DNA of 12,135 nt from Patescibacteria group bacterium (GTDB lineage: Bacteria; Patescibacteriota; Minisyncoccia; Moranbacterales; UBA1568): the NCBI GenBank assembly GCA_030916545.1, contig JAUPWI010000027.1, forward strand, positions 1 to 12,135. The letters run 5' to 3'. Shown here piece after piece: positions 7,336-12,135 of this stretch. The position numbers and the translations under genes were made by a program. How positions within the stretch are numbered: the stretch's first letter is position 1; each line of letters starts with the position of its first letter. The notes below the pieces were generated by a model that saw nothing but the letters and a program-made list of their open reading frames with translations, ran no database searches and was not told the origin of the DNA.

Positions 7336-10143
7336 TCAGAGATACTTCCCCGTCACGCTCCGCTTGCACGTTTTGAGTTTTTCCGGCTCTCCGGAAAACA
7401 GAAGCTCGCCACCTCTCTCACCCCCATCGGGCCCAAGCTCGATCACCCAGTCCGATGCCCGGATGACATCGATATTGTGTTCGACGACCAGAACGCTGTT
7501 CCCGCGATCGACCAATATCTCAAGCACTTCGAGCAGACGCCGCACGTCCTCGAAATGGAGTCCGATCGTCGGTTCATCGAGAATGTAGAGTGTCTTTCCG
7601 GTCGATTTTCGGGCAAGCTCAGTCGCCAGCTTGATGCGTTGCGCCTCGCCGCCCGAAAGATTCGTCGCGCTTTGCCCGAGAACGAGGTACCCGAGACCGA
7701 CCTCTTCCAATACCCTGAGCTTTTCCTCGATGGCCGGCCGATCCAGGAAGAAACGTCGCGCCTCGGAGACGGTCATCTTGAGCACCTGAGAAATATTCGT
7801 ACCACGGTACTCGATCGCGAGTGTCTGCGTATTGTAACGCGTCCCGCTGCACGCCTCGCAAGGCACATATACATCCGGCAAGAGATACATCTCGATCTTC
7901 CGCAGTCCGCCGCCCTGACAGATCTCGCAGCGCCCGCCACGCATATTGAAACTGAAATGCGTCGCCGAGAAACGCGCTTTCCCGGCTTCCGGAGTTTCCG
8001 CGAACACATCGCGTATGAGACTGAACACTCCCGTGTAGGTCGCCGCATTCGACCGGGGCGTTCGACCGATCGGGTCCTGATTCACCGTGATGACCTTGTC
8101 GATATGCGTAAGACCAGTGATCTTCCTATGTGCGCCCGGTTCGGTCTTCGCCCGATAAAAATGCTTGGCCAAAGCCCGGGACAAGATGTCATGGATCAAT
8201 GAGGACTTCCCTGATCCGGATACGCCCGCGACAGAGACGAGCATCCCGAGGGGAATGGTGCAGTCGATATCCTTCAGATTGTGCTCGGTCGCTCCCTCGA
8301 TAACGATACTTTCGCCGCTCCATTTCCTTGACTGTTTTCGGGTGAAAATCTGGCGCTTGCCCGACAGGTATTCGCCGGTCAACACCTTTGATTTCATGAG
8401 TTTCTCCGGCGTCCCGGCAAAGATGATCTCCCCTCCCAAAGGACCGGCTCCCGGCCCAAGGTCGATGATGTAATCCGCCTGACGCATCATAGCCACGTCA
8501 TGTTCGACGATGACCAGAGAATTGTTCGCTTCCTTCAGATCAAGCAGGGCCCGTATCAAACGATCGGTATCGCGACTGTGCAACCCGACCGACGGTTCAT
8601 CAAGAACATACACGATGCCCGATAAACCCGACTTCATCTGTACCGACAAGCGGATGCGCTGTGCCTCACCACCCGACAGGGTGTCCGCGCCTCGGCATAA
8701 TTCCAGGTATCCGAGCCCCACCTTTTCCACCGCCATGAGACGCGATTCGATCTCGCGAAACAAGGCCGTCATGACATCCCGCTCCTTGTCCGTCCGCACG
8801 ATTTTTTCCTTCAGTTCCTTGCAGAGACAAAGTAACCGTTCGGTACTCATGTCGGCCAGATCGGCCAGGGAATATCCGGAGACGGTCACCGAGAGCGCCG
8901 ACGGTTTCAGACGCCGCCCCTGGCATGCCGGACAGATCTGTGATTGCATGAATCCTTCGATTTCCTGCCGCAGATGATCCGATTTCGTATCCCGATACTT
9001 TTCTTCCAGAAAACGGATGACTCCCCGGAACCGATGCCCGTCCGTCTGCCATCCATCTTCACCGAACAACACCGCTTTCATCTGTTTGGCTGAAAGCTTC
9101 TTCACCGGAACCGTGAGAGAGAAATGCAACCGCTTCGCAAGAAGGGATATCTCGTGCATCGGCCCGCTTTCTCGTTGCCTGTCGCCATGCAGCTTGCTCC
9201 AGGGACGGATGGCCCCTTCAGTGATCGAAAGGGAATGATTCGGCATGATCAATTCCGGATCGAATTCGAGCGTGCGTCCGAGCCCTGTGCATTTTGGACA
9301 GGCCCCTTCCGGATTGTTGAATGAAAAGTGGCTCGGCGTATATTCCGGCAACCGGATATCGCACGCTTCGCATCGATATTCGTTGTTGTATGATTTTTCC
9401 TCTCCTCCCCCGTTCTGCAGGGTGGTTAATGTTCCCTTCCCGACCGCGAAAGCGGTCGCAAGAGAATCCAAAAGCCGTTCCTTGTCCGGACGAGCCTGAT
9501 CCAAGACCAGCCGATCGATGACGATATCGAACGACTGCTCCTCCGATCGGGAAGCCGAGGCCAACGCATCGGCAATCGATATCATTTCCCGACCCCGCCG
9601 GATGCGCACGTATCCGAGACGCTCGACCGCCTCCAAGGCTTCCTTCTCCGGCTTGTGATCCGTCTGGTCGCTGTGCGCCACGAAAGCGATCGGGGTCTGA
9701 TCAGGCAGAAGCAGAAGCTCCTCCATGATTTCCCGGGCCGTGATACGTTCGAGCGCCTTGTGGCATGCCGGACAGTGCGGCACGCCGGCCTTGGTGAACA
9801 GGATACGGAGAAAATCATACACCTCCGTCATCGTGCCGACCGTCGAACGCGGACTCCGAGACACGCTTTTCTGATCGATCGAGATGGCCGGCGAAAGGTT
9901 GTTGATAGCATCCACATCCGGCTTCTCGAAACCTTCCATGAAATGCCGCGCATACGAGGAAAGTGATTCGACATACCGGCGATTCGCCTCCGCGAATATC
10001 GTATCGAATGCGAGAGAAGATTTTCCCGACCCGGACAGTCCTGTCACCACCACCAACGCATTGCGCGGAATATCCACGTCCACATTCTTCAGATTATTCA
10101 CGCGTGCACCCCGTACTTCGATCACCGACTTTTTATCTGCCAT
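7336..10143 (-). CDS. uvrA: Excinuclease ABC subunit A (UvrA)
   Basis: UvrA is the damage-sensing ATPase of nucleotide excision repair; it loads UvrB at lesions. The protein is 935 aa from the ATG at 10143, close to the ~940 aa norm. A TTG nine bases upstream (10152) would add MSR, but ATG followed by ADKKSVIEVRGARVNNLK matches usual UvrA beginnings better. The two ABC modules are complete. The first has Walker A GLSGSGKSS (35-43), signature LSGGE (489-493) and Walker B YVLDEP (512-517). The second has Walker A GVSGSGKSS (640-648), signature (829-833) and Walker B YILDEP (853-858). Zinc-type cysteine pairs are Cys258/261 with 282/285, and Cys739/742 with 762/765; further CxxC pairs are at 124/127 and 404/407. 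uvrA lies downstream of uvrC on the same strand but has its own promoter. uvrB is not in the window. No anomaly is seen. Confidence 0.97.
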   Translation of the reverse strand: MADKKSVIEVRGARVNNLKNVDVDIPRNALVVVTGLSGSGKSSLAFDTIFAEANRRYVESLSSYARHFMEGFEKPDVDAINNLSPAISIDQKSVSRSPRSTVGTMTEVYDFLRILFTKAGVPHCPACHKALERITAREIMEELLLLPDQTPIAFVAHSDQTDHKPEKEALEAVERLGYVRIRRGREMISIADALASASRSEEQSFDIVIDRLVLDQARPDKERLLDSLATAFAVGKGTLTTLQNGGGEEKSYNNEYRCEACDIRLPEYTPSHFSFNNPEGACPKCTGLGRTLEFDPELIMPNHSLSITEGAIRPWSKLHGDRQRESGPMHEISLLAKRLHFSLTVPVKKLSAKQMKAVLFGEDGWQTDGHRFRGVIRFLEEKYRDTKSDHLRQEIEGFMQSQICPACQGRRLKPSALSVTVSGYSLADLADMSTERLLCLCKELKEKIVRTDKERDVMTALFREIESRLMAVEKVGLGYLELCRGADTLSGGEAQRIRLSVQMKSGLSGIVYVLDEPSVGLHSRDTDRLIRALLDLKEANNSLVIVEHDVAMMRQADYIIDLGPGAGPLGGEIIFAGTPEKLMKSKVLTGEYLSGKRQIFTRKQSRKWSGESIVIEGATEHNLKDIDCTIPLGMLVSVAGVSGSGKSSLIHDILSRALAKHFYRAKTEPGAHRKITGLTHIDKVITVNQDPIGRTPRSNAATYTGVFSLIRDVFAETPEAGKARFSATHFSFNMRGGRCEICQGGGLRKIEMYLLPDVYVPCEACSGTRYNTQTLAIEYRGTNISQVLKMTVSEARRFFLDRPAIEEKLRVLEEVGLGYLVLGQSATNLSGGEAQRIKLATELARKSTGKTLYILDEPTIGLHFEDVRRLLEVLEILVDRGNSVLVVEHNIDVIRASDWVIELGPDGGERGGELLFSGEPEKLKTCKRSVTGKYL

Positions 10144-10221
10144 ACGGCTCAAATATCTTATGGAAAAATATCAGGAAACATGCGGCCGCGCTTCTCTTTT
10201 CTCTGACAATATGCGATGTAG

Positions 10222-10250
10222 AGTATACCGTTTTTCCAGGATGATGTAAA
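10222..10250 (-). promoter_or_regulatory. Promoter of uvrA
   Basis: On the minus strand TTTACA (10250-10245) is followed after exactly 17 bp by TATACT (10227-10222), close to the sigma-70-type consensus. The expected start of transcription is near 10215, giving a leader of about 70 nt before the uvrA ATG. The -35 box is only four bases from the large inverted repeat at 10255-10282. Confidence 0.7.
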
Positions 10251-10254
10251 CCAT

Positions 10255-10282
10255 AAGGTTCTGTCTCTCGAGACAGAACCTT
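10255..10282. repeat. Near-perfect 28-bp inverted repeat between uvrC and uvrA
   Basis: AAGGTTCTGTCTC pairs with its exact reverse complement; only the two central bases break the symmetry, so a stem of 12-13 bp with a tiny loop is possible. It lies 38 bp past the uvrC stop and directly upstream of the uvrA -35 box. Neither strand continues with a U-tract (minus strand: ATGGTTTAC; plus strand: CGCTAG), so it is not a classic intrinsic terminator. It could protect the uvrC 3' end, terminate weakly, or be a protein-binding palindrome acting on uvrA. Confidence 0.75.
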
Positions 10283-10319
10283 CGCTAGAAACACACCTGC
10301 CCTATCGCACGCGCACACC

Positions 10320-11567
10320 CTACGCAAGCAGCGCCTTGCGCCGGCGTTTCCGATGAAGTGCAAGCGCGAAACGATGCGCTTCCGCGTTCGCCAAGAGCGC
10401 TTCACCCTCGAAACGTCTCCGAAGACCCTCCGGACCGATCAGATGATCCGGCTGATGCCGGGCATCCTTCACCACCCCGAGTATCGGGATCGAAAACCCG
10501 GCTGCATCCAATGCCCGCTCCGCCACCCCTTGCTGCAGGAAGGCACCATCCACGATCAGGATTTCCGGCAGCGGCCACTCCGGATGACCGAGCCGGCGCG
10601 TCAGCACCTCTTCCAGGGCCGAAAGGTCGTTCCCGCCATGCTCTCCACGCAACACGAATTGCCGATATTCATCCTTGTTCGGACGGCCGCGCTCGATGAC
10701 GGTCATCACGCCGACCGTTTCGGTCCCGCCAAGATGCGCGATATCATAGGCCTCAATCCGATGCGGCTTCATTTCCCTGAGATCATCTTTCACGAGCGAA
10801 ACATCCTGGATGTGCGAGAGAGCGAACAGCTGTCGTTTCAGACGCGCCGCCTCCTCGAACCGGAGCGCTTCCGCCTCACGCTTCATGTCCCGCTCGATTC
10901 CCCGGACGAGTGCGCTCTTCTTCCCCTCGAAGAAGAGCTCGATACGACGGATAGTCTTCCGGTACTCTACGGCCGGCAGGGTACCTGTACAGACACCGGG
11001 GCACAGTCCGACCTGGGACGAAAAACACGTCTGTCCGGAACCGGGGATGCAAGTATCTCGAAACGGGAAAATCCGCCGGATGATCTTCATCACCTCGCGC
11101 AGCGCCGTTCCGGCCGGAAACGGTCCGAATATCCTCCGGACGGGATCGCGGAATTTCCCCTGCGCGAAGTCCCGCCCACGCACGACGAGCACTCGAGGGA
11201 AATCCTCATCGGTGACGACCACATGATTGAAACTCTTATCGTCCTTCTCATCGGTATTGTACGCCGGCTGATATTCCTTGATAAGCCGGGACTCGAGAAG
11301 CAAGGCCTCAAGCACAGAATCCGTCTCGCAATATGCGATCGATCGCGCCCGATCCAGCATGAGAACGATTTTCGGCCCGCGCGTCTCGGATATGTCTCCG
11401 GAAAAATAGCTCCGCACCCGGTCCCGAAGCGAGGTTGCCTTGCCGATATACAAGAATTCATCTGCAGCATCCAAAAAGAAATAGACGCCCGGACACTCCG
11501 GAAGCAATCCGGTTTCCTGGCGCCACGAGGCAAGATCGTATCGATGGGTCCACGGGATTTTCGACAT
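10320..11567 (-). CDS. uvrC: Excinuclease ABC subunit C (UvrC), compact form of 415 aa
   Basis: UvrC makes the two cuts around a lesion marked by UvrA and UvrB. The N-terminal GIY-YIG nuclease is present: PGVYFF (26-31), LYIGKATSLRDRVRSYF (39-55) and the Glu-bearing helix VLEALLLESRLIKEYQPAYN (85-104). Four cysteines at 173, 181, 189 and 193 match the known iron-sulfur site. The UVR helix pair for binding UvrB is at about 219-250 (RDMKREAEALRFEEAARLK). The RNase H-like 5' nuclease keeps AYDIAHLGG (Asp275), LIVDG (Asp340) and His398/His405 in AEAHRFALALHRKR. Two parts are missing compared with the ~600-aa family: about 100-130 residues between UVR and the RNase H-like core, and the whole C-terminal helix-hairpin-helix pair. 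The 167 bp after the TAG stop encode nothing like it, so this is not a simple frameshift. The gene is divergent from the small gene on the plus strand and has almost no leader before its ATG. Confidence 0.93.
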   Translation of the reverse strand: MSKIPWTHRYDLASWRQETGLLPECPGVYFFLDAADEFLYIGKATSLRDRVRSYFSGDISETRGPKIVLMLDRARSIAYCETDSVLEALLLESRLIKEYQPAYNTDEKDDKSFNHVVVTDEDFPRVLVVRGRDFAQGKFRDPVRRIFGPFPAGTALREVMKIIRRIFPFRDTCIPGSGQTCFSSQVGLCPGVCTGTLPAVEYRKTIRRIELFFEGKKSALVRGIERDMKREAEALRFEEAARLKRQLFALSHIQDVSLVKDDLREMKPHRIEAYDIAHLGGTETVGVMTVIERGRPNKDEYRQFVLRGEHGGNDLSALEEVLTRRLGHPEWPLPEILIVDGAFLQQGVAERALDAAGFSIPILGVVKDARHQPDHLIGPEGLRRRFEGEALLANAEAHRFALALHRKRRRKALLA

Positions 11568-11570
11568 ATA

Positions 11571-11599
11571 TTGACTAATTCATTGATTAGTAGTATAAT
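11571..11599 (+). promoter_or_regulatory. Strong sigma-70-type promoter of the small plus-strand gene
   Basis: TTGACT (11571-11576) and a perfect TATAAT (11594-11599) are separated by exactly 17 bp. Transcription should start near 11606, giving a leader of about 30 nt that carries a strong ribosome binding site. This is the best promoter in the window. Confidence 0.85.
11574..11591. promoter_or_regulatory. Candidate operator palindrome shared by two divergent promoters
   Basis: ACTAAT and ATTAGT form a 6-bp inverted repeat with a 6-bp centre (tcattg), 18 bp in all. It overlaps the end of the -35 box and the spacer of the plus-strand promoter, and it covers the expected transcription start of uvrC on the other strand. 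A dimeric repressor bound here could block both. No regulator gene is seen nearby, and short AT-rich palindromes also arise by chance. Confidence 0.4.
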
Positions 11600-11620
11600 A
11601 TAAATAAGTTCATTCTACAA
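11592..11620 (-). promoter_or_regulatory. Candidate promoter of uvrC
   Basis: On the minus strand TTGTAG (11620-11615) and TATACT (11597-11592) are 17 bp apart. The -10 shares most of its bases with the -10 of the divergent promoter, so the two should compete for polymerase. Predicted start of transcription is near 11585, leaving a leader of under 20 nt with no Shine-Dalgarno sequence. Confidence 0.5.
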
Positions 11621-11624
11621 GAAG

Positions 11625-11629
11625 GGAGG
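11625..11629 (+). promoter_or_regulatory. Strong ribosome binding site of the small plus-strand gene
   Basis: GGAGG within aagGGAGGaaaagaa lies 7 bases before the ATG at 11637. It is the clearest Shine-Dalgarno sequence in the window; most other genes here have none. It fixes the start of the 115-aa gene. Confidence 0.85.
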
Positions 11630-11636
11630 AAAAGAA

Positions 11637-11984
11637 ATGGCGCAAAAGAAGCCAGAGACGCTCTTTCGGGATGCGGTTCTCAAGCTGATGGACAACAGAA
11701 GCGCTCCAGACTTCCGGACAGCATTCATGCTGGTCGCGCACAAACGTGGCATCTTCCATCATATAGATCAGGAAACCTATAATTCCTGGTTTGGGCGAGT
11801 TCTCCTGCTCGTCACAAGGGCGATCAGGGCTCGTAAGCTCAAAGAGCAACGGGCTATGCTTCCCCCAAAGAAGCTCCCTCAAAGAAGCTCCCTCAAAGAA
11901 GCTCCCTCAAAGAAGGAGTTCGTCAGACTCTACCAACAGGGACGCCTCTCTGGATTTACCCAAGAGCCAGTCGAATGCGACTGA
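11637..11984 (+). CDS. Small basic protein of unknown function, 115 aa, with internal 14-nt tandem repeats
   Basis: I do not recognise this protein. It is supported as a real gene by a consensus promoter, a strong ribosome binding site 7 nt before the ATG and an intrinsic terminator 18 nt after the TGA. The first ~70 residues (PETLFRDAVLKLMDNR, FRTAFMLVAHKRGIFHHI, YNSWFGRVLLLVTRAIRARK) look mostly helical and basic; no membrane segment or signal peptide is clear. Residues about 77-93 (PKKLPQRSSLKEAPSKK) are encoded by three 14-nt repeats read in three successive frames, so the peptide is not itself repetitive. The C-terminus (FVRLYQQGRLSGFTQEPVECD) follows. A gain or loss of one repeat would replace the last ~23 residues with a different, longer tail. 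It is the only clear gene on the plus strand and is transcribed away from uvrC. A DNA- or RNA-binding role would suit the charge, but that is a guess. Confidence 0.75.
   Translation: MAQKKPETLFRDAVLKLMDNRSAPDFRTAFMLVAHKRGIFHHIDQETYNSWFGRVLLLVTRAIRARKLKEQRAMLPPKKLPQRSSLKEAPSKKEFVRLYQQGRLSGFTQEPVECD
11866..11915 (+). repeat. Tandem repeat, 14-nt unit, three exact copies plus an 8-nt partial copy
   Basis: The unit caaagaagctccct occurs at 11866, 11880 and 11894 with no mismatch, followed by caaagaag at 11908. It lies inside the coding region of the 115-aa gene. Since 14 is not divisible by 3, each copy is read in a different frame, and none of the three frames contains a stop. Exact copies in a coding region suggest recent expansion by slippage or recombination. 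Confidence 0.95.
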
Positions 11985-12001
11985 GCCTTCTGTCGACACA
12001 G

Positions 12002-12032
12002 CAGCCCACCACCCCTGGGCTGTTCTTTTTTT
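12002..12032 (+). terminator. Intrinsic terminator after the 115-aa gene
   Basis: CAGCCCA (12002-12008) and TGGGCTG (12016-12022) form a GC-rich 7-bp stem with a 7-nt loop, followed by TTCTTTTTTT. It lies 18 nt after the stop codon, so the small gene forms its own transcription unit. It would not work well in the other direction, where no U-tract follows the stem. Confidence 0.88.
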
Positions 12033-12045
12033 GACTCTTCCTGTT

Positions 12046-12135
12046 TCACTCCGTTCCACTCTCGAGCAGCGGATGATCTCGGAGTTCTTGTCGCCGAAGG
12101 GAAGCACCTGGCAGAATTGTTTCGAGCAGCGCCCA
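12046..12135 (-). CDS. Possible C-terminal fragment of a convergent gene (uncertain)
   Basis: On the minus strand one frame is open from the window edge for 29 codons to a TGA at 12048-12046, giving a peptide that contains ALLETILPGASLRRQEL. Its composition is protein-like and its place, convergent to the small gene across a terminator, would be normal. However, at least two other frames across this stretch are also open, and 29 codons prove little. No family is recognised. The 10-nt string tcgagcagcg occurs twice here, at 12062 and 12122, 60 bp apart. The stretch may equally be non-coding. Confidence 0.2.
   Translation of the reverse strand, partial: WALLETILPGASLRRQELRDHPLLESGTE

Noticed and set aside
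7477..8202. A 241-codon plus-strand frame opposite uvrA.
   Set aside because: It lies wholly inside the conserved second ABC module of UvrA, and its product has no recognisable feature.
10353..11603. A 416-codon open frame on the plus strand, opposite uvrC.
   Set aside because: UvrC is certain from its motifs. The antisense frame is rich in Arg, Pro and His and shows no family features, promoter or ribosome binding site.
11907..12107. A 66-codon minus-strand frame across the end of the 115-aa gene and its terminator.
   Set aside because: It would be translated straight through the terminator hairpin and into the repeat region of a better-supported gene, and it has no ribosome binding site.
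12033..12135. A structured RNA (RNase P RNA, tmRNA or tRNA end) at the right edge.
   Set aside because: No conserved core sequence of these RNAs could be recognised, and the repeated tcgagcagcg alone is not enough.

Overview
The window (about 50% GC by eye, short intergenic gaps, few strong ribosome binding sites) reads as a piece of a bacterial chromosome. The gene content fits a candidate phyla radiation (Patescibacteria, Parcubacteria-like) genome. The signs are a type IV pilus cassette with large multi-domain prepilin-like proteins, a wHTH-plus-nucleotidyltransferase protein of a type common in that group, and a shortened UvrC. This placement is inference from protein style; no rRNA or other taxonomic marker is present.

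Nearly all genes lie on the minus strand, so reading order runs from high to low coordinates. First comes nucleotide excision repair: a compact uvrC (11567 to 10320), then uvrA (10143 to 7336). uvrA has its own good promoter, next to a near-perfect 28-bp inverted repeat in the 167-bp gap. A putative nucleotidyltransferase (7307 to 6396) follows uvrA at 28 bp and is probably cotranscribed with it.

After a 110-bp gap with an extended -10 promoter comes a type IV pilus/pseudopilus operon: pilC (inner-membrane platform), a 463-aa prepilin carrying three Ig-like/carboxypeptidase-regulatory-like domains, a 213-aa minor prepilin (PilV/PilW-like), a 491-aa PilX/GspK-like protein with a cysteine cluster, pilM (actin-like cytoplasmic protein) and the start of pilN, which runs off the left edge. 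The genes overlap or sit within 58 bp of each other. PilC, PilM and PilN would form the platform and alignment complex in and under the membrane. The three prepilin-like proteins would form, prime or tip the fibre. No pilB, pilT, pilD or obvious major pilin is present.

The right end differs. Divergent from uvrC is a small plus-strand gene (115 aa, unknown function) with a textbook sigma-70-type promoter, a strong Shine-Dalgarno sequence and an intrinsic terminator, which together make a self-contained unit. Its coding region holds three exact copies of a 14-nt repeat. Because 14 is not a multiple of 3, a change in copy number would switch the C-terminal reading frame, and all three frames stay open past the native stop. 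An 18-bp imperfect palindrome lies where it could control both divergent promoters. The last ~100 bases are unassigned apart from a possible C-terminal fragment of a convergent gene.

The best candidates for something undescribed are the repeat-bearing small gene with its shared operator and the modular prepilin. I see no CRISPR array, insertion sequence, tRNA or rRNA.
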